From positions 1 to 12,922 of the forward strand of contig CAYRFV010000157.1 in assembly GCA_964423545.1 (NCBI GenBank): 12,922 bases of DNA, given 5' to 3'. Below are positions 1 through 7,296 of this stretch, piece by piece (position 1 is the first letter of the stretch; each line of letters begins with the position of its first letter). The notes beneath the pieces are model-generated. The model was not told the DNA's origin. It saw nothing but the letters and a program-made list of their open reading frames with translations, and did not search any database. The DNA comes from JALOOE01 sp964423545 (GTDB taxonomy: Bacteria > Chloroflexota > Anaerolineae > CG2-30-64-16). The position numbers and the translations under genes are program-made.

Positions 1-2442
1 GTCGACATCGTTCTGGCCGCCCATCAGCTCGACCTGCCGTTTGGAGATGGTGAGCCCCAAACCTGTGCCGCCGAATCTTCGCGTTGTGGAGCTTTCCGCC
101 TGGGTGAACGGCTCGAAGATGTGGCGTCGCACTGCAGCCGACATGCCGATTCCGGTGTCGCTGACCACGAAGCGCAGCGTGATTGCATCCTCGGTCGCCT
201 CTGCAACGGCCACCTGCACTTCGATGCGTCCTCGCTCTGTGAACTTCACAGCATTGCTGACCAGGTTGACCAAAATCTGGCGCAGTCGATCGGGATCCCC
301 AGCGACCTGCGCTGGAACGTCGGGCGCGATGACAGCGACAAGCTCTACGCGTTTCACTTGCGCCCGTGCTGCGAACATCGCAATCGTCTGTTCGATGATA
401 GTTGCCGGCTCGAAATCGATCTTTTCGATAACCAGCTTACCGGCCTCCACCTTGGAGAGATCCAGGATCTCGTCAAGGATCGCCAGCAACCCCTCACCGG
501 CGCCCTGCACTACCGTGGCATATTCGTGCTGTTCCGGCGTCAACGCCGTGGCAAGCAGCAGCTCATTCATGCCCAAGATGCTGTTGAGGGGGGTGCGAAT
601 CTCATGGCTCATCGTCGCCAGGAAGTCCGATTTGGCGCGCGACGCGGCCAGGGCGTCATCGCGCGCCTGCGCCAGGCTGTTTTCCAGACGCTTCTGCTCG
701 GTCAAATCCGTGAGGAGAACGATCGAGCCAACGATCTTGCCATCACGCAGGCGAGGCGTCTCAGTGATCAGAACAGGAAGGCGCTCGCCATCCGCTTTGC
801 ACACTGCCAGCTCCAGCGTGTTGGTCTCGGTAATCCCGGCATCGCGTCGCGCGCGGCCATCGGCCAGCAGGGGAAGGGCTTCCGGACTCACGAATTCCTC
901 GGGAAGTCTGCCGATGACCCGCTCGGGCGGATAACCCGTTATCTCGGATGCGGCCGGGTTGATATACTCGATGCCCCTTGCCCCCGTGACCACGAGGCCT
1001 TGCCCCAAGGCATTCATCACTTGTAGAGCAAAATCGCGCTGCCGCTCCAGTTCGGCCTGGGCCAGCCTGCGCTCGGAGATGTCGTTCATGATGCCCGAGA
1101 CTCCGACCGGCTTCCCATCAGCCGCAGGGATGACCTGGGCCCTCGACTCCACCCAGCGGACGTCCCCGGTACTCGTGACAAGGCGAAGCTCACAACGACA
1201 ACTCTGCTCGATGCCGTCAAGCAGCCATCTGAACCGCTCTAGACTCCGTGTGTGATCGTCTGGATGGAAGAAGCGCAGGACCGGTTGGCCGACGGTATCG
1301 GCCACCGCATAGCCCGTGATGTCGGCCCAGGCGCGATTGACGAAGCGCCAATTGCCGTCCATGTCGATTTGAAAGATGATTTCTGCGCTGTTCTCAATCA
1401 CCGAGCGATATTGCCGCTCGCTCTCTCTTGCGTCGGCGTAGAGGCGCGCTCGCTCGATGGCGATATTGACGTGCTCGCTGATCGCAACCAGCAGACCCAA
1501 GTCGACTTCCGATAGGGTCTGCGCCTCCGTCGCCTCAACGTTCAGCACGCCCGCGATGCGTTCCTGGTCATACAACGGGACACAGATCTCAGACACGACA
1601 TCGGGCACGACGGCCACATAGTCAGGATCTTTGTGCACATCCAAGACCAGGGCCGGCTCGCCAGTTCGCGCCACACGCCCCACCACTCCGTCGGTGATCG
1701 CCACTCTATCCGGGATTTGAGCGTAGCCGCTCTGACTCTGAAGAAACAGCTCACCGTCACACAATAGATAGAGACTGACCAAGCGATAGTTGAAGGCACG
1801 AGCAGTGGCCGCCACGATCGTCTGCAGCAGACTGGCCAGATCTATCTCGCGTGCGAGCGCTGTGCGGACCTGGTCCAACAGCCGCAGCTCGCGCGCCTGA
1901 CGCTGTGCGGCCTCGTAGAGGCGAGCGTTTTCCAGGGCGGCGGCCGCCAGTTGGCTGAAGCGCGCCAGCAGCCTCAGCTCCTCCTGGCCGAAACACCGGC
2001 CGGGGGCGCGGAGCGAAACACCGAGGACGCCGACCACCTCCTGCTTCACGATGAGCGGTACGCCAGCCACGGCATATGCGGTTCCCGGCGGCAGTTTCAC
2101 CGAACGTCCCGACCATTGGCTGTAGTTGTCCACCGCATAGGGCTGGCCCGTTTCCCAGACCAGCCCGGCCAATCCTTCGCCACGGCGCAGGTTCTGACCG
2201 CTTGCTGGATGATAGCTGCCCACACGCGCTTTCATCTCCAGCACTTGCTTCCTGGCGTCCACGAGGTACACCCATCCGTAGTCCGCAGACACCAGTTGGA
2301 TTGCCCTGTGGAGCATGGCATTCAGCAGATCGGGCAAATCAAGCCGGTTGATCAGATCCATGGCCGTGAGATGCAGGGCCAGAAGTGATTGATGCTCGAA
2401 GGACTTCACCTCTTCGGCATGAATGGCAGGGGCATGCGCCAT
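1..2442 (-). CDS. Multi-sensor histidine kinase (GAF-GAF-PAS-PAS-HisKA-HATPase), 3' end cut by window edge
   Basis: Two-component sensor kinase that would autophosphorylate on a histidine and pass the phosphate to a response regulator not seen here. 814 residues are visible without interruption. Domains in order: GAF 1 about 38-172, GAF 2 about 200-336, PAS 1 about 345-457 (ends NDISERR), PAS 2 about 470-583 (ends TDLTEQK), a short linker helix, then HisKA with the H-box MSHEIRTPLN and phospho-acceptor His613. The ATPase domain shows the N-box around Asn726 and Asn730, the G1 box DTGIGM (762-767), the F-box FEPFTQAE (776-783) and the G2 box GGTGLGL (791-797). No membrane segment or signal peptide is seen, so it should sense cytoplasmic cues. 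The ligand is unknown. The reading frame is still open at base 1, so a C-terminal receiver or Hpt domain may follow, as is common in kinases with this H-box. The ATG lies 3 bp after the rsmD stop. Its ribosome site AAGGAG sits inside the last codons of rsmD, which suggests translational coupling. Confidence 0.93.
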   Translation of the reverse strand, partial: MAHAPAIHAEEVKSFEHQSLLALHLTAMDLINRLDLPDLLNAMLHRAIQLVSADYGWVYLVDARKQVLEMKARVGSYHPASGQNLRRGEGLAGLVWETGQPYAVDNYSQWSGRSVKLPPGTAYAVAGVPLIVKQEVVGVLGVSLRAPGRCFGQEELRLLARFSQLAAAALENARLYEAAQRQARELRLLDQVRTALAREIDLASLLQTIVAATARAFNYRLVSLYLLCDGELFLQSQSGYAQIPDRVAITDGVVGRVARTGEPALVLDVHKDPDYVAVVPDVVSEICVPLYDQERIAGVLNVEATEAQTLSEVDLGLLVAISEHVNIAIERARLYADARESERQYRSVIENSAEIIFQIDMDGNWRFVNRAWADITGYAVADTVGQPVLRFFHPDDHTRSLERFRWLLDGIEQSCRCELRLVTSTGDVRWVESRAQVIPAADGKPVGVSGIMNDISERRLAQAELERQRDFALQVMNALGQGLVVTGARGIEYINPAASEITGYPPERVIGRLPEEFVSPEALPLLADGRARRDAGITETNTLELAVCKADGERLPVLITETPRLRDGKIVGSIVLLTDLTEQKRLENSLAQARDDALAASRAKSDFLATMSHEIRTPLNSILGMNELLLATALTPEQHEYATVVQGAGEGLLAILDEILDLSKVEAGKLVIEKIDFEPATIIEQTIAMFAARAQVKRVELVAVIAPDVPAQVAGDPDRLRQILVNLVSNAVKFTERGRIEVQVAVAEATEDAITLRFVVSDTGIGMSAAVRRHIFEPFTQAESSTTRRFGGTGLGLTISKRQVELMGGQNDVD

Positions 2443-2445
2443 GTC

Positions 2446-3003
2446 CTACTCCTTACCACCCAGAAAAAAGAGCGCTGTGCTGCCGTATTGGCGCCGGTCC
2501 AGCAACATCAGATGGGACAGATCGGGCTCGGTCCATTCCTTGGGAAAAACCTGCACAATTGCGCGGCCGCCAGCGCAGAGCAGTGACGACCGCGCATCGA
2601 TCACCGCCAGTGCTCGCAGCCAGAGCTCACGGTATTGAGGCGGGGCGATGTATATTACGTCGAACGGTGCGAGGTCGGGCCGCGCCAGGAAGTCGAATGC
2701 GTCGCCCGGTATCACCAGCGCGCGCGCAGCCAGGTCGGTGGCTGCCAGGTTGCGGTGAAGTGTTCGCAGCGCTGCGCGGTCGCGTTCGCAGAACACCGCT
2801 TCGGCCGCGCCTCGGCTAAGTGCTTCGATGCCAACGGCGCCGGTGCCGCCGAACAGATCGAGGAAGCGACGTCCTTCCACCCTCTCCTGCGAGGTGAGAA
2901 TGCTGAATAACGCCGATTTCACGCGATCGGTGATCGGTCGCGTGGCGTCGCCAGGGACAGACTGCAGGATGCGGCCTTTGGCCGCGCCGGCGATGACGCG
3001 CAT
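2446..3003 (-). CDS. rsmD: 16S rRNA (guanine966-N2)-methyltransferase RsmD
   Basis: Class I SAM-dependent methyltransferase that methylates N2 of G966 (E. coli numbering) of 16S rRNA in the assembling small subunit. The 185-residue length is normal for RsmD. It begins with the family hallmark MRVIAGAAKGR, followed by RPITDRVKSALFSIL (22-36), which is typical of RsmD. The SAM-binding loop is FLDLFGGTGAVGIE (47-60), with the acidic end of the next strand at residues 73-75 (ERD). Motif IV, normally D-P-P-(F/Y), reads APPQY (120-124): Ala replaces the acidic or polar first residue and an extra Gln precedes Tyr. The rest of the protein looks intact, so the enzyme is probably functional. The start lies 8 bp after the acyltransferase stop, with an AGG overlapping that stop as a weak ribosome site. 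The stop is 3 bp before the histidine kinase start. Assignment as RsmD is firm; the exact target base is taken from the family. Confidence 0.93.
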   Translation of the reverse strand: MRVIAGAAKGRILQSVPGDATRPITDRVKSALFSILTSQERVEGRRFLDLFGGTGAVGIEALSRGAAEAVFCERDRAALRTLHRNLAATDLAARALVIPGDAFDFLARPDLAPFDVIYIAPPQYRELWLRALAVIDARSSLLCAGGRAIVQVFPKEWTEPDLSHLMLLDRRQYGSTALFFLGGKE

Positions 3004-3011
3004 ACCCTTAC

Positions 3012-4049
3012 CTAACGCCGGATGAGCGTGCGGTAGACCGCCTCATCGACGCCGCCAAAGCGATGCTTGTAGTCCTCATCTCCTTGGAGAAAGTCGAACC
3101 GCGCACATCCTTGCGCGATCGCTTCCTGGATCAGTCGGGCCAGGAGCACCCATCCCGGGCTGAGCTGCGCGTAGGCCTGTGGATCGTAGCCGGAGTTGTA
3201 GACCAACACCTCGTTCATGTACTCAAAGCAGAAGTAACTGGCGATAGCTTCGCCATCGATCTCCAGGAATGAGAGCTGCAGCCAACCGCGCTCGGCACAA
3301 GTGGCCGCCAGCGCGTGAAAGAAGCCTTGCATCTGCTCATTCATGAAAGCATCCTTGTCGCGCCTGCTGAGCCGATGGAGTGCGATGAAGGCATTCACGG
3401 CATCGCCGAGCCCGTCTGTGCCGCGCACGAAGCGCAGCGCCGCACCGGGAGCCTCACGCTCGACGCGCCGCAGCTTGCGCCGGATTTCGTGGCGCTCTTT
3501 CTTGTCCAGGGTCGCCAGGTACGCCTCCCATCCATCATAGCCGGGTTCAGCGGAACCGCGCGGGAGGGCAATCACCGGGCATACGTCTTCCTGCGTCACC
3601 TCAGCGGACCAGCCGCGAGCACGCGCAAGTTCAGGCAAACGGCTGTGTGAAAGGGACGGCATCGGCTGGTTGCACAGGTCCAGGGCATCCCATGCGGGCG
3701 CTCCAGAGCCATCTAACCACTCCAGAAATGCGGATAGGACCGCTTCTTCCCGGCCCGCCTCAATGATCAGATCGAGGTAATCGGCCACTTCGTAGCAGCC
3801 CACCACCCGCAGCGTGCGCCCCGATTCATCATTCGTCAGGTAGAGCGGCGCAATACCAGCCAGGCGTTCGCCGTCGCGAGCCGCCAGCAGATAGAGTGGG
3901 CCCCGGTTGGCGCCCAGATAACGCCACCAAGTGGTTTGCCACTCCCACGTCAGAAAGATCGTGTCGAAACGGCTGCGTCGCAGCAGATCATTCCACTCAC
4001 TGCGCAGCGCCGCAAAACCGGATTCGTCGCGGTAGAGTGTGAACTCCAA
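3012..4049 (-). CDS. GNAT-type acyltransferase, CelD/BcsL (BioF2-like, PF13480) family
   Basis: Probable cytoplasmic acyl- or aminoacyl-transferase of the double-GNAT, FemAB-like fold. The family is often encoded near envelope polysaccharide genes, but substrates are mostly unknown. With the start chosen here it has 345 residues. An N-terminal half (about 1-165) has the usual W-N-DLLRR and WEWQTTWWRYLG segments. The C-terminal half carries the family core: DKKERHEIRRKLRR (182-195), the FCFEYMNEVLVYNSGYDP strand pair (about 273-290), and FDFLQGDEDYKHRFG (318-332), the best family hallmark. The upstream in-frame start is TTG at 4067 (351 residues). I prefer TTG at 4049 because AAGGGGG lies 8 bases before it, whereas no ribosome site precedes 4067. 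It is the first gene of a tight three-gene set with rsmD and the sensor kinase. The glycan genes on the other strand beyond 6319 make an envelope role plausible, but this is inference. Confidence 0.85.
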   Translation of the reverse strand: MEFTLYRDESGFAALRSEWNDLLRRSRFDTIFLTWEWQTTWWRYLGANRGPLYLLAARDGERLAGIAPLYLTNDESGRTLRVVGCYEVADYLDLIIEAGREEAVLSAFLEWLDGSGAPAWDALDLCNQPMPSLSHSRLPELARARGWSAEVTQEDVCPVIALPRGSAEPGYDGWEAYLATLDKKERHEIRRKLRRVEREAPGAALRFVRGTDGLGDAVNAFIALHRLSRRDKDAFMNEQMQGFFHALAATCAERGWLQLSFLEIDGEAIASYFCFEYMNEVLVYNSGYDPQAYAQLSPGWVLLARLIQEAIAQGCARFDFLQGDEDYKHRFGGVDEAVYRTLIRR

Positions 4050-4172
4050 TCTAGCTACCCCCTTCAAACGATGAAACGACTTCGGAGCATATCCGGTGTT
4101 TCACTGTTGTCTGTCGTCATGCTACCGATTGGCCGCTGTCTCACGCGATGAAACCAGCGGAGGCGCTCGGCG

Positions 4173-6189
4173 CTACGGTTGGGGTGGGGTACGGTTCTTG
4201 CTGAAGCCGGGCCAGACGAACCAGATGAACAGGAAACTTATCACACCGATGACGGCCATGCCGAACAGCCATGCCAGCGGCGAATCGGAAACCTGTGCGG
4301 CGATTGCGTCCCGCACCCGGACAAGAAGCGGCGTCCGCGGGGTCGGAGACGGAGCTGGCGTCGCCTCAACGAGCGGCCTCAACGTCGGCGGTGGCGGCGG
4401 TGACAACTCCAGGGTGACACGCGTCATTGCCGGAACAGGGTTGAGGACTCCAGCGCCGCTAGAACCCGAGAGGTGCGGCGGGACCGTCTGCCACACAGGC
4501 ACGGTCGGGAACACAGTCACGATCGGCAGCTCGGGCAGCTCAGGCAGGACTACAGGTGTGCCCACAACGATCGGCGGCAGCACCGTAACGGGGCCGGGCG
4601 GCGGTCCGCTTGCTCCACAAGCGAGCAACTGCACGCTGTCGAGGAACATGCTGGTCAACCCGCCAATGCCGTCGTTGTAAACATTGAAGTAGATCGCCAC
4701 CGAACGACCCGCGTACGCCGACAGATTGACGGCGACTTGGCGCCAGGTCTGCTCGTTCGTCTGGGTGCGCCACAACACGGCCAGGACGGAGTTATCCGGC
4801 GCCAGCAAAATAGCATCCTGCCGATCAGCGCCCGGATTGGGCTGGGTCCACGTCCATGTCCAGAATTGGAGCGTCGCCGTTGCGCCGGGTGGAATCGACA
4901 CATACTGCCGCACCGACGAATAGCTGCGCATCTGCTGCGTCTGCGTGCCGAGCTGCAGTGCGGCGGGTGGGTTGAGCGCCGGCGCGCTGACCAGGTGCAC
5001 CGGCAGGAGATTGTCCGACGGATACCAGCCTGACAGACCATGACTGAAGGCGCCGTTCTTGACCAGGTCGATGCAGTTACTCGGCCAGGGCGTGATCGGT
5101 TGAGGCAGCGTGGTGGGCACAACCGGTGGCACTGTCGGCGTCCAGTACCATGGGGTGGGTGTGCCACTGCCGGGAGTGGGCGTCCAGTACCANNNNNNNN
5201 NNNNNNNNNNNNNNNNNNNNNNNNNNNNNNNNNNNNNNNNNNNNNNNNNNNNNNNNNNNNNNNNNNNNNNNNNNNNNNNNNNNNNNNNNNNNTGGGGTGG
5301 GCGTGCCACTGCCGGGGGTGGGCGTCCAGTACCATGGGGTGGGCGTGCCACTGCCGGGGGTGGGCGTCCAGTACCATGGGGTGGGCGTGACGTAGTATGG
5401 TGTCCAGGTGGACGTCGCGACGACCGGGCCCGGAGTCGGCGTTGACGTCCAAACGGGCAAGCCGGTCGCCGTGCGCGTCGGCGTTGGCGTTGAGGTCCAA
5501 ACCGGCAAACCAGTCGCCGTGCGCGTCGGCGTCGGCGTTGAGGTCCAGACCGGCAAGCCGGTCGCTGTACGGGTCGCTGTGCGCGTCGGCGGCGTCGTGG
5601 TCCCGGTGGGCGTGCTCCCAGAGCAGGCAACCAGGGTGACGTCATCGAGGAACATGCCGGCTGTGCCGCCCAGCCCGTCATTGAAGACGTTGAAATAGAT
5701 CTGCACCGAACGCCCGCGCCAGCGCGACAGATCGAAGCTCATCTGGTTCCAGATGCGGCTGTCATTCTGAGAGAACCAGGGCTTCTCCAGCACCGTGCCG
5801 TCGGGCGCCAACAGCACTAACTCCATGAACTGGCCACGGATCGGCGGCGTCATCATGGCGTTGAACCAGAAGGACAGAGTCACTGTTTCGGCGGTGGGCG
5901 GAATCGTTACCGTCTGGCGCGCCGAGGAGTAGCTAAGCTGGCTGGGGCCTTTCACGATGCCCATGGCCAGCGACCGATTGCCACTATGCTTGGTGAAGGT
6001 CACGAACTCCGGAATCTGGGGGGCAGTGCCGAGGAGCCAGGCGCTGTCATTCTCGAAGCCGCTGTTCTGGACAAGCTGGAGGCAGACGGGCTCGGCCTGC
6101 ACAGCCGATGGGCGCAGTAGTGCGGTCACCGTCAGGCAAGCCATGATCATCAGGCACAGGAGCCCGAACACGCGCCACGGTCTCCTCAT
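4173..6189 (-). CDS. Secreted, membrane-anchored surface protein with two jelly-roll-like domains and Thr-Pro-Trp repeat linkers (interrupted by assembly gap)
   Basis: Not a family I can name; probably an exported surface glycan-binding or adhesive protein. The start ATG at 6189 follows GAAAGGAAAG. Residues 1-32 form a signal peptide (Arg-rich start, hydrophobic core, AVQA before Glu-Pro). Domain 1 is about 36-189 and domain 2 is encoded by about 4617-5075. They are clearly duplicates: both open with Cys-x-x-L-V-x-N and share SYSS(A/V)RQ.V.IPP, LLAPD, (I)YFNV(F/Y)NDG(L/I)GG and MFLD. Both end Ala-Cys, so each could be closed by a disulfide. The pattern resembles galactose-binding-like/CBM beta-sandwich domains. 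Between them lie three 16-residue TRTATGLPVWTSTPTP repeats and at least three 14-residue WYWTPTPGSGTPTP repeats. A Pro-rich stretch follows domain 2, then a C-terminal membrane helix (PLAWLFGMAVIGVISFLFIWFVW) and a short tail with no LPxTG motif. The two frames flanking the Ns join if the gap is a multiple of three; 299 + 339 residues are visible. Confidence 0.82.
5151..5376 (-). repeat. 42-bp tandem repeat array encoding WYWTPTPGSGTPTP
   Basis: Complete units lie at 5151-5192, 5293-5334 and 5335-5376, with the N gap between the first and second. Partial units flank the array at about 5131-5150 and 5377-5407. The two units right of the gap are identical. The unit left of it differs at two bases, both silent at the protein level. 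Units are a multiple of three, so copy number could vary without breaking the frame. The true copy number is unknown. Confidence 0.92.
5193..5292. other. Assembly gap of 100 N inside the 42-bp tandem repeat
   Basis: Exactly 100 Ns, the usual placeholder for a scaffold gap of unknown size. The left flank ends at the last base of a 42-bp repeat unit and the right flank begins with the first base of one, so the flanks are in the same repeat phase. The coding frame differs across the Ns only because 100 is not a multiple of three. Any whole number of 42-bp units, including none, restores one continuous frame. The gap is therefore an unresolved or collapsed repeat array, not a break between genes. 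Confidence 0.95.
5435..5572 (-). repeat. 48-bp tandem repeat encoding TRTATGLPVWTSTPTP (three copies)
   Basis: Two full 48-bp units (5477-5524 and 5525-5572) and a third of 42 bp (5435-5476) whose coding continues into the next linker. They encode three copies of the same 16-residue peptide directly after domain 1 of the surface protein. The two full units differ at seven bases and all seven changes are silent. The repeats are therefore old enough to have drifted but are held at the protein level. Confidence 0.9.
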
Positions 6190-6249
6190 TACAATCTTTC
6201 CTTTCGGGAACAAACAGAGGCCGGAGATTCGTCTGTATATTACTGTATC

Positions 6250-6278
6250 ATTGTACCACGAAGCTATTCGCAAGGCAA
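6250..6278 (-). promoter_or_regulatory. Sigma70-type promoter for the surface-protein gene
   Basis: On the minus strand: -35 box TTGCCT (6278-6273), a 17-bp spacer, and -10 box TACAAT (6255-6250). Predicted transcription starts near 6243, giving a leader of about 54 bases before the ATG at 6189. The -35 box directly abuts the -35 box of the rightward promoter. Confidence 0.7.
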
Positions 6279-6307
6279 TTGACCCGCGCCACGTCAAGTG
6301 CTATAAT
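6279..6307 (+). promoter_or_regulatory. Strong sigma70-type promoter for the glycosyltransferase operon
   Basis: -35 box TTGACC (6279-6284), a 17-bp spacer, and a consensus -10 box TATAAT (6302-6307). Transcription should start about 6313-6315, only about 4-6 bases before the ATG at 6319. The message would therefore be nearly leaderless, and no Shine-Dalgarno sequence is present. Confidence 0.8.
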
Positions 6308-6318
6308 CAACTCTACGC

Positions 6319-7296
6319 ATGAACGAACTGCCTGTGCGCCGGTTCGACCTGGCGATTGTCATTGTCAACTATAACACCTGCGCCATGCTGCGTGACTGCT
6401 TGCGTTCGCTTTTTGCCAGCGAGCTGTCCGGCCTGACTGCCTCCGTCTGTGTCGTAGACAACACCTCTTCCGATAACAGTGTCGCCATGGTGCGCGCCGA
6501 GTTTCCACAGGTGCATTTGATCGCCAATACGGAGAACGTGGGCTACCCGCGCGCCAACAACCAGGGGCTCCGGCACTTCGGATTCCGCGACCTGGACCGC
6601 GAAGTGTCCGCGGAGCCTTCGGTCCGGATCGACCCGCTCCTGCCGCGGTTCGCCCTGCTGCTCAACCCCGACACTGTGCTGCCGCGTGCCGCTCTTGCCG
6701 AGATGATCGCGTTCATGGATGCCCATCCGCAGGCCGGCGCGGCCGGTCCCAAGCTGGTGCGGCTGGATGGCTCGCTCGATTGGGCCTGCCGCCGGTCGTT
6801 CCCGACTCCGGAAACGTCGCTCTATCACCTGACCCGGCTGGATCGGGTCTTTCCACACAGTTCGCGCTTCGCTCGTTACGATCTTCGTTACCTGGACCCC
6901 AACCTGGTGGTGCGAGTGGATGCCATCGTCGGTGCGTTCATGTTGGTGCGCAGCGAGGCGATCACGCAGGCGGGGCTGCTGGACGAGAGCTTCTTCATGT
7001 ACGGGGAAGATCTGGATTGGGCCAAACGCATCACGGAAGCCGGCTGGGAGGTGTGGTACAACCCTGGAGTGACGGTGCTGCACATCAAGGAGGCCGCCAG
7101 CCGCCACTCGTACCGGGCCCGCGTTGAGTTCTATCGGGCGCTGACGATCTTCTACGAGAAACACTATCGCGCCACGACCTCGTCTTGGATGGACTGGCTG
7201 ATCCGCAGCGGCATCACCCTCTTTGGGGGCATCGATCTTCTGGGGCGCCGGCTGCGCGGGCAGGGGCCTGACCGGCAGACGGAGGCCAGCCGATGA
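6319..7296 (+). CDS. Family 2 glycosyltransferase (WbbL/rhamnosyltransferase-like)
   Basis: Inverting GT-A glycosyltransferase that would add a sugar from a nucleotide donor to a lipid-linked or surface glycan. It has 325 residues. The GT2 core is clear: LAIVIVNYNT (11-20), VVDNTSSDNS (45-54), NVGYPRANNQG (73-83), the metal-binding LLNPDT (114-119), VDAIVGAFMLVRS (200-212), and the catalytic-base region DESFFMYGEDLDWAKR (222-237). About 20 extra residues (roughly 89-109) sit between the NNQG and LLNPD motifs, where relatives are usually shorter. The C-terminal part is amphipathic, with no clear membrane helix, so it is probably a peripheral enzyme at the inner face of the membrane. Its stop overlaps the start of the next gene by four bases (ATGA), so the two are coupled. 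The ATG at 6319 is kept although no ribosome site precedes it: the domain begins at residue 10 and no better start exists downstream. Donor and acceptor cannot be told from sequence. Confidence 0.9.
   Translation: MNELPVRRFDLAIVIVNYNTCAMLRDCLRSLFASELSGLTASVCVVDNTSSDNSVAMVRAEFPQVHLIANTENVGYPRANNQGLRHFGFRDLDREVSAEPSVRIDPLLPRFALLLNPDTVLPRAALAEMIAFMDAHPQAGAAGPKLVRLDGSLDWACRRSFPTPETSLYHLTRLDRVFPHSSRFARYDLRYLDPNLVVRVDAIVGAFMLVRSEAITQAGLLDESFFMYGEDLDWAKRITEAGWEVWYNPGVTVLHIKEAASRHSYRARVEFYRALTIFYEKHYRATTSSWMDWLIRSGITLFGGIDLLGRRLRGQGPDRQTEASR

Noticed and set aside
41..1026. Two ~300-residue open frames on the plus strand across the kinase gene
   Set aside because: Composition is Arg/Ser- or Gln/His-rich with no motif. 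The minus strand encodes clear HisKA/HATPase boxes in an unbroken 814-codon frame.
1757..2275. 172-residue minus-strand frame overlapping the kinase
   Set aside because: It is another frame of the same strand. The GAF domains are read in the frame starting at 2442.
4086..4113. Possible minus-strand promoter before the acyltransferase (CAGACA, 16 bp, TATGCT)
   Set aside because: Only four of six matches in each box in a short intergenic region; too weak to call, though read-through or an internal start remains open.
5151..5572. CRISPR-like array
   Set aside because: Units are directly adjacent with no spacers, and they are coding in frame.
4173..5681. Separate gene formed by the minus-strand frame right through the Ns
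   Set aside because: Its first ~130 residues are out-of-frame Arg/Pro-rich shadow sequence of the repeat region. Only the part below 5193 is real, and it belongs to the gene starting at 6189.
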